A program made the translations under genes and the position numbers. DNA of 64,000 nucleotides from Halobacillus salinus (GTDB lineage: Bacteria > Bacillota > Bacilli > Bacillales > Halobacillaceae). The notes under the pieces were generated by a model. That model saw only the letters and a list, made by a program, of their open reading frames with translations. It made no database searches and had not been told where the DNA came from. Below, piece by piece: positions 1 to 9,841 of the stretch. The stretch covers positions 62,001 to 126,000 of the forward strand of contig NZ_SRJC01000007.1 of assembly GCF_004684905.1 (NCBI RefSeq), given 5' to 3'. The number at the start of each line of letters is the position of its first letter. Position 1 is the stretch's first letter.

Positions 1-205
1 TTAGTTTCTTCGCTTCATCCACCTCTTGTTGGGCAAGTTCTTCCTGCTTTTGGTCTTTCGCTTGCTGTGCTTTCATGTTTCCTTTTGTCGCTTCAACAGC
101 AAGGTTGTGTTTCAGGAGATAGTTACGGGCATATCCGTCATTTACGTTTTTAACTTCCCCTTTTTTACCTTTACCTTTTACATCCGAAGTGAAAATCACT
201 TTCAT
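1..205 (-). CDS. rplI: 50S ribosomal protein L9, N-terminal part (cut by window edge)
   Basis: Reading the minus strand from the ATG at 205 gives a protein beginning [20 protein letters not shown] followed by the L9 motif with [10 protein letters not shown] and a Lys/Gln/Glu-rich start of the long connecting helix. This is the N-terminal rRNA-binding domain of bL9; about 68 codons are present and the rest lies outside the window. Its ATG overlaps the TGA of gdpP (ATGA), so the two are translationally coupled in the yybS-gdpP-rplI order known from Bacillus. Confidence 0.95.
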   Translation of the reverse strand, partial: MKVIFTSDVKGKGKKGEVKNVNDGYARNYLLKHNLAVEATKGNMKAQQAKDQKQEELAQQEVDEAKKL

Positions 206-2175
206 TGTGTGTCTCCCCCTTCAAAATATTCATCAACTATATCTTGCAACAATGCTTTCGCATCTTCAATCGTTGTGTCTTCGAGCTGGGTGGCGGCGTT
301 CGTCAAGTGGCCTCCCCCGTTCATCCGTTCCATGATGACCTGGACGTTTATATCACCGAGGGAACGCGCGCTGATTCCGATCCGTCCATCGCTTCGTTCT
401 GAAATAACAAACGAGGCAATGACGCCACTCATCGTGAGAAGCGTATCGGCAGCCTGCGCAATAATGACAGGGCCGTATGCTTCGCCTTTATCTCCAGTGG
501 AAATCGCAATACCATCACGGTACACCTCTGCTCGCTGTATCAGGAAACTTCTGCGAATATATACATCGAGGTCTTCTTTCATGAACTTCTGCACTTGTAC
601 GGTGTCGGCTCCTTTGGAACGAAGGTACGAGGCAGCATCAAACGTCCTCGATCCAGTTCTAAGCGTAAAGCTCTTCGTGTCTACGATGATACCAGCTAGA
701 AGTGCCGTTGATTCAAGCATCGACAACTTCAATTTCTTCGGTTGATATTCTAATAGTTCTGTTACGAGTTCTGCAGTAGAAGAAGCGTATGGTTCCATAT
801 ACACCAGCGTCGGATCGGCGATGAACTCTTCCGCCCGGCGGTGGTGGTCGATGACAACGACATGCTCTGTCTTCGATAGGAGCTTCTCTTCCATGACTAG
901 TTTCGGCTTGTGCGTATCAACAACGACGAGCAGCGACTCATTCGTCACCATTTCCATTGCATCTTCAGGAGTAATGAAATAACGCCATAAGTCTTCATCT
1001 TTGCGGATCTCTTCAATCATCCGCTGAACACCTGTATCGATATCATCCGGATCCAGTACAATGGCTGCTTTCTTATCGTTGGCCTGGGCTATCTTCAGAA
1101 TCCCAATGGAAGCACCGATCGAGTCCATATCAGGGGATTTGTGACCCATAATCAAGACTTTCTCGCTTTCTTGTACGAGTTCTTTCATCGCATGGGAAAT
1201 GACCCTGGCACGGACACGGGTCCGTTTTTCCATCGGGTTCGTCTTACCGCCGTAGAAGCGGACTTTTCCTGAATCGTCCTTGATCGCTACCTGGTCTCCC
1301 CCGCGTCCCAGCGCTAGATCCAAGCTGGATTGAGCAAGCTCTCCCAAATCAGGCAGGCTGACAGGTCCAACTCCGATTCCGAAACTTAACGTAAGCGGGA
1401 CGTTCTGATCCGTAATCAACTCACGGACGTCATCCAAAATCTCGAACTTCGCTTTTTCAAGGGAATGAAGGATTTCTTGATTCATGACGGCGATAAATCG
1501 TTCCTGAGAGGTACGCTTCAAGTAAATACCGAAATCGCCTGCCCATTTATTCAGAATGGATGTCACTTGGGAGTTGATATGACTCTTGGCGGTATCATCC
1601 ATCCCTTGTGTGATCTCTTCATAGTTGTCCAAAAAGATGATCGACAGGACAGTCTGTTCATTTTGATAAAGGTTGTGAATTTCCGTCTGCTTCGTCCGAT
1701 CAAACAAGTAAAGCAAACGCTCGTCACGCTTAATGACGGTCTGCAATTGGTAACCATCAATGTTAATCCAGCATTCCTCGGAGTCTTCTTTAATTTGAGG
1801 AATCAGCTTGTCCGACAAATTCTTAAGAGATTTACCCACAATCGAATCCTCTTCCGTGAAGCGATTCATGTAAGGGTTCGCCCACTCAATCGTATATTCG
1901 TCGCTATAGAGGACAATACCAATAGGCATCTCCAAGAGAGCCTCTTCCCCTACCTTTTTCACACGATAGGAGAGGGTCGATATATATTCTTCCGTTTCGT
2001 TGATCATGTGTTGTTCCGTACGGACGCTGTAAAAGATAGAAGCCGCTAAGAACAACGTCATCATCAATCCAAGCATCCACTGGTAATACCAAATAAATCC
2101 GAGCAGCACGAGCGAGATCAGATAAATGATCCATAAGTGTCCGCTCATTGTTGGTTTTTTAAAAAAGTTAGGCAT
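202..2175 (-). CDS. gdpP: Cyclic-di-AMP phosphodiesterase GdpP (YybT)
   Basis: Membrane-bound enzyme that hydrolyses c-di-AMP to pApA. The 657 residues show the family layout: two membrane helices (about 13-50), a PAS-like domain (about 77-140, with WANPYMNRF), a degenerate GGDEF domain (about 170-300, ending near GRGGDQ), then DHH and DHHA1 domains. Catalytic metal ligands are visible in GHKSPDMDS (344-352), VVDTH (418-422), VIDHHRR (441-447) and IVDTK (497-501); GGGH at 620-623 marks DHHA1. Length equals the usual GdpP. It lies in an operon between yybS and rplI. In halophiles c-di-AMP controls potassium and osmolyte uptake, so this gene is probably central to salt adaptation (inference). 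Confidence 0.97.
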   Translation of the reverse strand: MPNFFKKPTMSGHLWIIYLISLVLLGFIWYYQWMLGLMMTLFLAASIFYSVRTEQHMINETEEYISTLSYRVKKVGEEALLEMPIGIVLYSDEYTIEWANPYMNRFTEEDSIVGKSLKNLSDKLIPQIKEDSEECWINIDGYQLQTVIKRDERLLYLFDRTKQTEIHNLYQNEQTVLSIIFLDNYEEITQGMDDTAKSHINSQVTSILNKWAGDFGIYLKRTSQERFIAVMNQEILHSLEKAKFEILDDVRELITDQNVPLTLSFGIGVGPVSLPDLGELAQSSLDLALGRGGDQVAIKDDSGKVRFYGGKTNPMEKRTRVRARVISHAMKELVQESEKVLIMGHKSPDMDSIGASIGILKIAQANDKKAAIVLDPDDIDTGVQRMIEEIRKDEDLWRYFITPEDAMEMVTNESLLVVVDTHKPKLVMEEKLLSKTEHVVVIDHHRRAEEFIADPTLVYMEPYASSTAELVTELLEYQPKKLKLSMLESTALLAGIIVDTKSFTLRTGSRTFDAASYLRSKGADTVQVQKFMKEDLDVYIRRSFLIQRAEVYRDGIAISTGDKGEAYGPVIIAQAADTLLTMSGVIASFVISERSDGRIGISARSLGDINVQVIMERMNGGGHLTNAATQLEDTTIEDAKALLQDIVDEYFEGGDTQ

Positions 2176-2208
2176 TTCTCATTCAGCTCCTACCATTCTA
2201 TGCGAGCT

Positions 2209-3153
2209 CTATTTCTTATCCTCGATCCGTTCTCGTAATGAAAACCCTAAGTCAATTATACCTAAGATTCGAACTAGGTACAGTAAGAGTTGTGGAAGAA
2301 GTAGGGAAAAAACGACAATCAATATAGGAATCACCTTTGGCCACTTTTTCTTGTTCGCATAGAAGAAGACGAACGAGAACCCTTGCAGAACCAGTAAGAA
2401 GCCAGTTAAGACAAAGAGGTTGATGACAGCAAGGTAAAGAACCCCGTCTCCTGCACTTACGAAATAATTCATAATCAAAGCGATAAAGTAATACCAAAGA
2501 ATCGACGTCGGCCACTTCAGATCTTGAAAAGCAGGAAAGCGAAACTGCTTTCGCTCCAGGCGATTGATTACTTTGTAAGAAAGCCACTGAGCGATAAACG
2601 CAACCATGATACCGACAGTCACCAGTCCGCTAGGTATTAAGTCTGGAAGCATGTTGATCGACTCTCGGAATACATCAAGCTGTTCTTGGTTTTCACTCGA
2701 TAGTAAACTTCCAAACATACTTTCCGTCATGTCCAGGCTACGATTCAAACCATCCTGGATTTCCTCGCTCCAGTTCATACTGAAAAGAAGCTGAGTGGAT
2801 AAGTAAAGTAACAAGAAACCGATGCTGAATCCTACAGAACCAACTGCCCACGTTTCATATGCCGTACGTTTCTGATGAAGGGCAGATCCCAAGAACAATC
2901 CCCCAACACCTGCAAACAAAGTAGCCGGTAGTGATAAAGCGGTGGCAAACAAAACAGTGAATATTAAGGAAGCAACCAGCATGATGAGTCCCGGCTTCCA
3001 GTTATAACGATAACTATAAAAAATAAAAGGGACTGGCAGTGCAAATATGATAACGCTACCTACTATGGATGGCGTGAAAATAATTACCAACAACAATAGC
3101 AGATAAACGCCAGTCATTAAAGCCCCTTCCGTAATTCTCTTCGTGTCATTCAT
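2209..3153 (-). CDS. yybS: YybS-type DUF2232 multi-pass membrane protein
   Basis: Strongly hydrophobic protein of about 314 residues with roughly eight membrane segments, no catalytic motif visible. Family (DUF2232/YybS) and position directly upstream of gdpP and rplI match Bacillus. Function is unknown. An in-frame TTG at 3159 is an alternative start; ATG at 3153 was chosen, with GAGGTG about 10 bases upstream. The gap to gdpP is only 33 bases, so the two are co-transcribed. Confidence 0.88.
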   Translation of the reverse strand: MNDTKRITEGALMTGVYLLLLLVIIFTPSIVGSVIIFALPVPFIFYSYRYNWKPGLIMLVASLIFTVLFATALSLPATLFAGVGGLFLGSALHQKRTAYETWAVGSVGFSIGFLLLYLSTQLLFSMNWSEEIQDGLNRSLDMTESMFGSLLSSENQEQLDVFRESINMLPDLIPSGLVTVGIMVAFIAQWLSYKVINRLERKQFRFPAFQDLKWPTSILWYYFIALIMNYFVSAGDGVLYLAVINLFVLTGFLLVLQGFSFVFFYANKKKWPKVIPILIVVFSLLLPQLLLYLVRILGIIDLGFSLRERIEDKK

Positions 3154-3309
3154 TTCCAACGAGCACCTCTATTTCTTTCGGTGAGTTCTAACTCATTTAT
3201 TTTAACATATTAGCCCTATGAGATTCTTCTCCTATCTTTCTTTCGTAGTACTCGCTCATTTTTGATAAAATAGACTAAACTTTCAGTAAACGAAGGGATG
3301 AGGTTATTC

Positions 3310-4125
3310 ATGCTTACCGATTATCACGTGCACATGGCAGAGACCGGAGATTTGGATGTAGAGTATTTAAGAACGTACATAAAGAAGGCGAAAGAAGAGG
3401 GGATCAAAGAGCTAGGAATCTCTGAACATGCATACTTCTTTGAAGAAACAAGACCGATTCTTTCTAATCCATGGGTGGAGAACCGTCGTACACTCGAGTT
3501 CGAGACGTATCAGAAAATGTTCGACGCTGCCGCGGAAGAAGGGCTTCCGATCAAAATGGGGGTTGAGATGGACTACATGCCTGGGAAGGAAAAAGAGATG
3601 GAGGAATTCATCCAAGCTCATCCGTTCGATTACGTAATCGGATCGGTGCACTGGATTGATGACTGGGGAATCGACCTTGCCATTTACCGCGATGAATACG
3701 AAAAACGAGACTTGCACGAGGTGTACCGTCAGTATTTCGATCGTGTCGTCACCCTCGCTCAGTCCGGACTTTTCGATTTCGTCGGTCATATCGATGTCAT
3801 TAAAGTCTTCGGCTATGAACCTGAGGACCGCGAATTTCTGAGAGAACAATATGAACGCGCAGCTAAAGCCTTAGCTGAAACCGATACGTGTATCGAAATC
3901 AGTACAGCTGGATTACGCAAACCAGTAGGCAAACTGTATCCCGATCCGGAACTCTTGCAGATATGTAAAGCCCATGGTGTAGGCATTGTCATCTGTTCCG
4001 ATGCCCATAAACCGGACCATATCGGGTACCGATACAGAGACGCAATCGAACGTGCCCGCTCTGCCGGATACGAAGAACTACACACCTTCACCAAACGTCA
4101 ATCCCAAACCCACCCGATCGGGTGA
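3310..4125 (+). CDS. PHP-domain phosphatase, histidinol-phosphatase (HisJ) family
   Basis: Metal-dependent PHP phosphoesterase of about 271 residues. Seen: N-terminal DYHVHMAE (metal ligands), a conserved GISEHAYF, GVEMDYMP, VIGSVHWID, FDFVGHIDVIK and C-terminal ICSDAHKPDHIGYR, the standard chain of His/Asp/Glu ligands in HisK/HisJ-type enzymes. Start placed at the ATG 3310 because GATGAGG sits 6 bases before it and family members begin at the DYHxH motif; an ATG at 3298 is in frame but has its purine run directly against it. No other histidine-biosynthesis gene is nearby, so the substrate (histidinol phosphate or another phosphomonoester) is uncertain. Confidence 0.88.
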   Translation: MLTDYHVHMAETGDLDVEYLRTYIKKAKEEGIKELGISEHAYFFEETRPILSNPWVENRRTLEFETYQKMFDAAAEEGLPIKMGVEMDYMPGKEKEMEEFIQAHPFDYVIGSVHWIDDWGIDLAIYRDEYEKRDLHEVYRQYFDRVVTLAQSGLFDFVGHIDVIKVFGYEPEDREFLREQYERAAKALAETDTCIEISTAGLRKPVGKLYPDPELLQICKAHGVGIVICSDAHKPDHIGYRYRDAIERARSAGYEELHTFTKRQSQTHPIG

Positions 4126-4131
4126 GTCCAT

Positions 4132-4178
4132 GGGGACAGGGTGATCGTCCCAAAAGGTGGGACAATCGCCCTGTCCCC
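4132..4178. repeat. 47-bp GGGGACAGGG palindrome between converging genes
   Basis: Two 21-base arms (4132-4152 and 4158-4178) with a 5-base loop; one G-T and one A-C position, otherwise perfect. It begins 7 bases after the PHP gene's stop and ends on the stop codon of the converging small membrane-protein gene. It has no T-run, so it is not a typical intrinsic terminator. From memory, similar GGGACAGG...CCTGTCCC palindromes recur between genes in Bacillaceae; I cannot name the family. Confidence 0.8.
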
Positions 4179-4406
4179 CTATAACAACAACGATACACCC
4201 CAGACTAAGGCGACTACGAAGGTGAGGAGATTCAAGTAGCCTACGAAGCTCTTCTTCGATGCTTTCAGCGCCCGAACACCGGATAATAAGGCGACGATTC
4301 CAAGCCCGATCAGGATGAAAGGAAGGAGTTGGCCTGAGTTTGTGACTAGAGCAAACATCGCGAGCATTAAGAGCATAACGGCAAATAAAGCTTCGAATTT
4401 ATTCAC
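4179..4406 (-). CDS. Small two- to three-helix membrane protein (hypothetical)
   Basis: 75 residues with hydrophobic segments at about 7-22, 27-43 and 54-74 and a short basic loop (RALKASKK). It resembles small YczI/DUF3953-type proteins in size and pattern, but I cannot confirm the family. Its ATG overlaps the stop of the upstream phosphatase gene by 4 bases (ATGA), which indicates translational coupling. Function unknown. Confidence 0.7.
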   Translation of the reverse strand: MNKFEALFAVMLLMLAMFALVTNSGQLLPFILIGLGIVALLSGVRALKASKKSFVGYLNLLTFVVALVWGVSLLL

Positions 4407-5020
4407 TCTGTAACCTCCTCATGATGAGACGTATCTGCTTCCATGATTACATTCCATTTCCCATCTTTCTTTTCAATAACCGTGAGTGAGGTTTGATGCA
4501 TAAATTGACCAGACCAGAAATCCTCTACATCTTTTTCGTGACAATAAGCAAGCAGCGCCTTCAATACCACCGCATGGGTTACGACTAAGACCGGAGATTT
4601 GTAAGTTGTCAGCTTCTCTATTTCTGTTCCAACCCGCTCGATCACCTCTTCAAAACTCTCTCCTTCAGACGCTTCATATGTATGAGGTTCTTCCCAAAAT
4701 ATCCGGAAGTTCTTTCCATCCTCTTTTTCTAACTCTTTTGTTAGCCTGCCTTCCCATGCTCCAAGATCAATCTCCTGCCATTCATCCATCTCATGTAACT
4801 CTATATCCCGATTTCCTCGAATCAATTCTGCTGTCTGCTTCGCACGTCCGCTGGAACTCGTAATCACTTTCGTAAAAGGTACGTCGAGTAATCGTTTCCC
4901 GAGCCGCTCCGCTTGTTCCTCTCCAAGACGAGTCAACTTCGAATTTTTACGTCCTTGCATACGCCCTTCAAGATTCCATTCTGTTTGTCCATGTCTAGTA
5001 ATATATATCTTTGTCATCAT
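4403..5020 (-). CDS. Histidine phosphatase (phosphoglycerate-mutase-like) family protein
   Basis: 205 residues. The phosphate-binding RHGQTEWN motif is at residues 9-16, the second arginine in SSSGRAKQTAE, the acid in EIDLGAWEG and the second histidine in VVTHAVVLKAL. It is closest in appearance to the Bacillus YhfR/PhoE broad-specificity phosphatases. The predicted product is a cytoplasmic phosphomonoesterase; the substrate is not predictable. Two consecutive ATGs occur; GGTGG 6 bases before the first supports 5020. Next to serA, a phosphoserine-phosphatase role is conceivable, since several members of this superfamily act on phosphoserine, but that is inference. Confidence 0.88.
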   Translation of the reverse strand: MMTKIYITRHGQTEWNLEGRMQGRKNSKLTRLGEEQAERLGKRLLDVPFTKVITSSSGRAKQTAELIRGNRDIELHEMDEWQEIDLGAWEGRLTKELEKEDGKNFRIFWEEPHTYEASEGESFEEVIERVGTEIEKLTTYKSPVLVVTHAVVLKALLAYCHEKDVEDFWSGQFMHQTSLTVIEKKDGKWNVIMEADTSHHEEVTE

Positions 5021-5115
5021 GCAGCACCACCTTCGTTGTTATTACGCTATACGTCGAGAAAATGTTTCAAATTTTGACGAGAATCTTCCATTATGTATGC
5101 GTTTTCTTTCATGCT

Positions 5116-5143
5116 TGAAAAAGAGCGGCTCAAAGGCCGCTCC
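5116..5143 (-). terminator. Intrinsic terminator of the aminotransferase-serA operon
   Basis: On the minus strand a GGAGCGGC/GCCGCTC stem with a short TTTGA loop is followed by TTTTTC, four bases after the serA stop. Confidence 0.85.
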
Positions 5144-5146
5144 AGT

Positions 5147-6730
5147 CTATAGATTCAAGCACTTCACTTTTCGAATATCCGCAATGCCTGCGAGCTCTTC
5201 ACGACACTTGCCTTCTACTTCCCTGTCTACAGTTAGAACCATGACCGCATCTCCTCCGAGATTCGTACGTCCAACCTGCATCGTGGCAATGTTCATATCA
5301 TGTCCTGCTAACAGACTTCCTACGCGTCCGATCGCACCAGGTTGGTCTGTATGTTGTATGACGATCAGGTGACCTTCTGGGACGACATCGACCGAATAAT
5401 GATCGAGTTGAACGATTCGGGCACCTAAGCCGTTCAGCAAAGTCCCTGCAATGCTTCGTTTCTCCTGATCAGTTTCAATTTCAACCGTAATCAGATTAGT
5501 AAAGCCTTTTGTGGAGGTCGACTTCTGTTCATTGATTTCTATGCCTTTATCAGAAGCCGTCCGGAAAGCATTTACATCATTTACGCGTTCTCCGATGTGA
5601 CGTTTCAGGATACCTTTCACTGAAATCCTCGTAAGCGGCATCGTATCAACGTCCAGTAATTCGCCTGAATAATAGACATGTATTCTTTCAAGCGTTCCTT
5701 CGACGACCTTGGATAAAAAGGCACCGAGTTGTTCGGAGAGTCGGAAATAAGGTGATAGTTTTTCCATCATCTCGGATGAAACGGATGGAAGGTTTACCGG
5801 ATTTTTAACCGTTCCGCCTCTTAAGAGTTCGAGAATATCATAGCTTACGTCGGTAGCAACGTTCTCTTGTGCTTCGACTGTACTCGCCCCGAGGTGTGGC
5901 GTCGCAATAACCTCTGGAAAATCGAGAAGAGGGTGTTCTGTCGCCGGCTCTTCTTCAAAAACGTCAAGCGCCGCACCGGCTATTTTTCCAGATTGAATCG
6001 CTTCAAGCAGAGCATCTTCCTCAATGATGCCTCCGCGTGCACAATTCAGGATTCGTGCGCCTGGCTTCATCAATTCGATTGCTTCTTTATTTATCAGGTG
6101 CTTCGTTTTTTCAATCAGAGGAGTATGGACAGTTAAGAAGTCCGCAGCTTTCAACACTTCTTCGAGCGATCCGTTTTGCACGCCAACTTTCTCCGCCTTC
6201 TCATCGTTGAGAAAAGGATCGAAGGCAATGACATTCATACGGTGGCCCTTCGCTCTTTGGGCGACTTCGCGACCGATACGTCCGAACCCGACAATGCCGA
6301 GTGTTTTCCCTTTTAATTCCACACCGACGAACTTCTTACGTTCCCAGCGCTTTTGTTTCAGCTGATGGTACGCTTGCGGGATATTACGGGCTAAAGACAT
6401 CAACATCGCCATTGTATGCTCTGCCGTTGAAATCGTATTTCCGTCTGGAGCATTGACCACGATTACCCCGTGTTCGGTCGCAGCATCCACATCTATGTTA
6501 TCGACACCGACACCAGCACGGCCGATCACTTTCAACTGGGGGGCGTGCTTCATGACTTCTTCCGTGATTTGTGTTTGGCTTCGTACAATGATTGCCTCCA
6601 CATCTTTCACAGCTTTCAACAGTTCCTCATGGCTCATTGACGTCTGAACTACGGTTTCAATTTCCTCAGCATCCAGCAATGGACGGATGCCGTCTTCACT
6701 TAATGGGTCACATATCAATACGCGCTTCAT
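5147..6730 (-). CDS. serA: D-3-phosphoglycerate dehydrogenase
   Basis: Oxidises 3-phosphoglycerate to 3-phosphohydroxypyruvate, the first step of serine biosynthesis. 527 residues, the same size as Bacillus SerA. NAD Rossmann motif GIVGFGRIG at 145-153; catalytic triad Arg232 (NCARGG), the Glu in DVFEEEP near 260, and His279 (ATPHLGAS). An intervening ASB-like domain (about 320-450) is followed by a C-terminal ACT domain (about 455-527, [15 protein letters not shown]), the usual site of serine feedback inhibition. ATG overlaps the upstream aminotransferase stop by 4 bases, so the two proteins are made from one coupled message. Confidence 0.97.
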   Translation of the reverse strand: MKRVLICDPLSEDGIRPLLDAEEIETVVQTSMSHEELLKAVKDVEAIIVRSQTQITEEVMKHAPQLKVIGRAGVGVDNIDVDAATEHGVIVVNAPDGNTISTAEHTMAMLMSLARNIPQAYHQLKQKRWERKKFVGVELKGKTLGIVGFGRIGREVAQRAKGHRMNVIAFDPFLNDEKAEKVGVQNGSLEEVLKAADFLTVHTPLIEKTKHLINKEAIELMKPGARILNCARGGIIEEDALLEAIQSGKIAGAALDVFEEEPATEHPLLDFPEVIATPHLGASTVEAQENVATDVSYDILELLRGGTVKNPVNLPSVSSEMMEKLSPYFRLSEQLGAFLSKVVEGTLERIHVYYSGELLDVDTMPLTRISVKGILKRHIGERVNDVNAFRTASDKGIEINEQKSTSTKGFTNLITVEIETDQEKRSIAGTLLNGLGARIVQLDHYSVDVVPEGHLIVIQHTDQPGAIGRVGSLLAGHDMNIATMQVGRTNLGGDAVMVLTVDREVEGKCREELAGIADIRKVKCLNL

Positions 6731-7896
6731 GCTTTCCCCTCCCTTGTTGCATCTAAGTAAGCTTCCTGGGCAGCTGCGGTACCTGCCCCTGGTTCGAATG
6801 TATGACCTAATCGCTTCAATATGATCTCTAGAATACTAATGTATTGAAGCACGTTGGCCGGTCGAGTATATCCCATATGACCTATCCGGAAGATCTCACC
6901 CTTCAAATGTTTCTGACCACCTGCAAGAATCAGTCCAAATTCTTCTCTCGCCAGCTTTCGTAATTGTTCCGCTTCAAACGTTTGAGGGTGAATGGAAGTG
7001 ACAGTGGTGGATGCCTCTTCATCACTTGTAAGCAATGGAAGTTGCAACGCTCTGCACGCTTCACGCGTCATCTTCTGCATCAATTGGTGACGTTCAGCCA
7101 CACTGTCGATGCCACCTTCCTCTTCGATCAACGTCAACACTTCTTCAAGTCCAAATAAAAGGGAAAGCGCTGGGGTGAACGGTGTCTGTCCGTCTCCGAT
7201 CCGACCCTCGTAGGAACGTAAGTCTAAATAGAAGCGTGGACGACTCGTCGTTTGAATTCTTTCCCAAGCACGATTGCTCATCGCTACGAACGCAAGTCCT
7301 GGGGGAAGCATCATCGCTTTTTGAGAGCCTGTGACTAAGAGATCGATTCCAAAGCGTTTCATATCTAATGTAGCGCCTCCAATCGAAGAAACTCCGTCTA
7401 CAATCACAAGCGCTTCACTGATTTCATTGACTCGTGCAGCAATTGCTTCGATCGGATGCATCACTCCCGTGGAAGTTTCAGAGTGCGTAAGAAAAACAGC
7501 CTTGGTCTCACCGTTCGCGCGTAATACATCTTCCACTTCAGCAACATCGACTGCTTTGCCCCATTCTACATCGATACGATGGACAACTAATTCATACGTT
7601 TCACAGATCTTGGCGAAGCGATCCCCAAATGAACCGGCAACGACTACAACAACTTCATCTCCTGGATTCGTCGTGTTTACCACGGCCGACTCCAGCGCCG
7701 AGGTTCCACTCCCTGTCAAAATCAATACGTCTCGTTCGGCCTTAAAAACAGGCTTTAAACGCGGGGCAATCGATTGGATCAATTCTTTACATTTCTCCCC
7801 ACGGTGGCCGATCATTGGTTGGTTCATTGCCCGTTCTACACTCGGTGGAATCGGTGTAGGACCAGGCGTATGCAACAAATCCCATTCACGCTTCAC
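6727..7896 (-). CDS. Class-V aminotransferase (alanine/serine-glyoxylate type)
   Basis: 389-residue PLP enzyme. HTPGPTPIPPSV at the N-terminus, GSGTSALESA for phosphate binding, VDGVSSIGG with the PLP aspartate, and the Schiff-base lysine in TGSQKAMMLPPG identify the alanine-glyoxylate/serine-pyruvate family. Coupled to serA, it probably supplies the transamination step from phosphohydroxypyruvate (or hydroxypyruvate) to serine in place of a canonical serC; this is inference from operon structure. Start codon is GTG, preceded by GAGGAGGGTG. A promoter and an 18-bp palindrome lie upstream. Confidence 0.9.
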   Translation of the reverse strand: MKREWDLLHTPGPTPIPPSVERAMNQPMIGHRGEKCKELIQSIAPRLKPVFKAERDVLILTGSGTSALESAVVNTTNPGDEVVVVVAGSFGDRFAKICETYELVVHRIDVEWGKAVDVAEVEDVLRANGETKAVFLTHSETSTGVMHPIEAIAARVNEISEALVIVDGVSSIGGATLDMKRFGIDLLVTGSQKAMMLPPGLAFVAMSNRAWERIQTTSRPRFYLDLRSYEGRIGDGQTPFTPALSLLFGLEEVLTLIEEEGGIDSVAERHQLMQKMTREACRALQLPLLTSDEEASTTVTSIHPQTFEAEQLRKLAREEFGLILAGGQKHLKGEIFRIGHMGYTRPANVLQYISILEIILKRLGHTFEPGAGTAAAQEAYLDATREGKA

Positions 7897-7923
7897 TGCA
7901 CAAACACCCTCCTCATAAGTTCC

Positions 7924-7941
7924 TTCTATCTTAAGATAGAA
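7924..7941. promoter_or_regulatory. Perfect 18-bp palindrome in the aminotransferase-serA leader
   Basis: TTCTATCTTAAGATAGAA reads identically on both strands. It lies between the proposed -10 (7961-7966) and the GTG start at 7896, a position suited to a repressor operator. No T-run follows, so it is not a terminator. Confidence 0.6.
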
Positions 7942-7960
7942 ATAAAAATGATATTCCTTA

Positions 7961-7988
7961 ATGCTATCAAAAGAACGAACGTTGTCAA
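7961..7988 (-). promoter_or_regulatory. Probable sigma-A promoter of the aminotransferase-serA operon
   Basis: Minus-strand -35 TTGACA (7983-7988), 16-base spacer, -10 TAGCAT (7961-7966). The -35 is perfect, the -10 matches four of six bases. Confidence 0.45.
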
Positions 7989-8125
7989 TCTAATTCGAAT
8001 TTTCAGTTTTATGACTTTTTTTCTTTTTTTTCTCTCAGAATAGGGTGAAAATTTATGCATCCATATGTATAATTCGAAAAGTAGTTATTTTTAGAAAATT
8101 TGAAAATCAATTAGGGGGAATCACG

Positions 8126-9826
8126 ATGAGAAAACACCAAAGCCTTTGGCTGCTGTTCACACTCTTCGCTGTTCTAATACTTGCAGCATGTAGTGGAGGA
8201 GATTCAGACGCCAACACAGAGAATGGTGAAGAAAGCGACTCGACCGAACAATCAAGTGAAGATACGGAATCTTCTGAGGCGAGTGGCACACAAGAAATTA
8301 CCGTAACAGCGAAAAGTGAAATTCCTAGTATGGACCCATCACTCATTACCGACTCCGTTGGTTTCCAATGGGCCGGCGAGACGATCGAAGGTCTTTATCG
8401 TCTAGATGAAAATAGTCAATTAACAGAAGGTATGGCAGTCGATTCATCTGTAAGTGAAGATGGCCTGACTTGGACATTTAACCTTCGTGAAGATGCTGTA
8501 TGGTCTAACGGAGACCCTGTAACAGCAGATGACTTCGTATATTCTTGGAGAAGAGCAGTAGACCCTGAGGTCGGAAGTGAATACGGCCCTTACTTCCTTG
8601 GCGGCGTTGTTAAAAATGCATCAGCTGTCAGTAACGGAGAAGCAGACATAGAAGAACTTGGAGTTAAAGCTGTTGATGAAAAGACATTAGAAGTACAACT
8701 TGAAAAACCAGTACCATATTTCCAATCCATGACGGTATTCGTAACATTCATGCCGCTTAACCAAAAGTTCGTTGAAGAACACGGTGACAAATTCGCTACA
8801 GAAGCGGAATACACACTTTCTAACGGACCATTCAAAATGACAGAATGGAACCACGGCGAAGGCTGGACAGTAGAGAAGAACGAAGACTACTGGGACGCAG
8901 ACGCGGTTCAACTTAAGAAAATTGACGCTAAAGTCATTAAAGAAATTGCAACTGGCGTAAACTTGTATGAATCTGATCAAATCGATCAAACAGAACTAAA
9001 CGCTGAATTCGTAGACAAGTACCGTACGGAGGAAGCATTCAATATCGCTGAGAAACCATACTTATACTTCTTGAAGTTCAACCAAGATGCAAACGAAGCG
9101 CTTGCAAACGTAGATGCACGTAAAGCGATCTCTTATGCCATCGATCGTCAGTCTCTTGTAGATGTTATTTTAAATGACGGTTCTGTTCCTGCAGAAGGTT
9201 ATGTACCGTCCAACTTCGTTTCTATGCCAGATAGCGAAGAAGACTTCCGTGATGCACAAGGACCACTTGTTGAATCTAGCGAAGACAAAGCAAAAGAACA
9301 CTGGTCTAAAGCAAAAGAAGCGCTTGGACAAGACGAAGTTACAATCGAGCTAATGGGTGATGACACTGGTACATCTAAGAACGTTATGGCTTACTACAAA
9401 GATCAGCTAGAATCCAAACTAGACGGTCTTACAATCAAAGTCGTAGAAGTACCATTTAAAGAACGTGTACGTCGTGACAGTGCTTCTGAATTCGAAATCG
9501 AAGCAGCTACATGGGGACCTGACTACGTCGACCCTAACACGTACTTGAACATGTACCTTACAGATGGTCAAAACAACAACATGAACTACTCTAACCCTGA
9601 TTACGATGCACTGATCGAGAAAGCGAACGGTGAACTTGCTCAGAAACCAGATGAGCGTTATGAAGCATTCCTGGAAGCAGAACAACTACTTCTAACAGAA
9701 GACGCAGCTGTTGCCCCAATCTATCAAGATGCAAAAGCACAGCTATTCCGTCCATCGATCAAGGGAGTATTCACAACAGCTACAGGTCCTGAATTCGAAT
9801 TCAAGTGGGCTTACGTAGAAGAATAA
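8126..9826 (+). CDS. Oligopeptide ABC transporter substrate-binding lipoprotein (OppA type)
   Basis: 566-residue family-5 solute-binding protein. A signal peptide with lipobox LILAACSGG (Cys at about 24) is followed by a Ser/Glu/Asp-rich linker and the SBP_bac_5 fold (AGETIEGLYRLDE near the start; WSNGDPVTADDFVYSWRRA). Start set at ATG 8126, which has TTAGGGGGAA upstream; a longer frame reaching 8045 lacks this. The mature protein is very acidic, as in salt-adapted bacteria. No permease or ATPase genes are adjacent, so it must work with a transporter encoded elsewhere. A terminator follows directly, giving a one-gene unit. Confidence 0.93.
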   Translation: MRKHQSLWLLFTLFAVLILAACSGGDSDANTENGEESDSTEQSSEDTESSEASGTQEITVTAKSEIPSMDPSLITDSVGFQWAGETIEGLYRLDENSQLTEGMAVDSSVSEDGLTWTFNLREDAVWSNGDPVTADDFVYSWRRAVDPEVGSEYGPYFLGGVVKNASAVSNGEADIEELGVKAVDEKTLEVQLEKPVPYFQSMTVFVTFMPLNQKFVEEHGDKFATEAEYTLSNGPFKMTEWNHGEGWTVEKNEDYWDADAVQLKKIDAKVIKEIATGVNLYESDQIDQTELNAEFVDKYRTEEAFNIAEKPYLYFLKFNQDANEALANVDARKAISYAIDRQSLVDVILNDGSVPAEGYVPSNFVSMPDSEEDFRDAQGPLVESSEDKAKEHWSKAKEALGQDEVTIELMGDDTGTSKNVMAYYKDQLESKLDGLTIKVVEVPFKERVRRDSASEFEIEAATWGPDYVDPNTYLNMYLTDGQNNNMNYSNPDYDALIEKANGELAQKPDERYEAFLEAEQLLLTEDAAVAPIYQDAKAQLFRPSIKGVFTTATGPEFEFKWAYVEE

Positions 9827-9841
9827 AATAGTAATAGAAGA

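Noticed and set aside
26-745. Plus-strand open frame of 239 codons
   Set aside because: Antisense to gdpP and rplI, low-complexity Ser/Phe-rich translation, no ribosome-binding site.
1465-2049. Plus-strand open frame of 194 codons
   Set aside because: Antisense shadow of gdpP, whose domains are all accounted for.
7331-7918. Plus-strand open frame of 195 codons
   Set aside because: Antisense to the aminotransferase gene; Thr/Ser-rich with no family.
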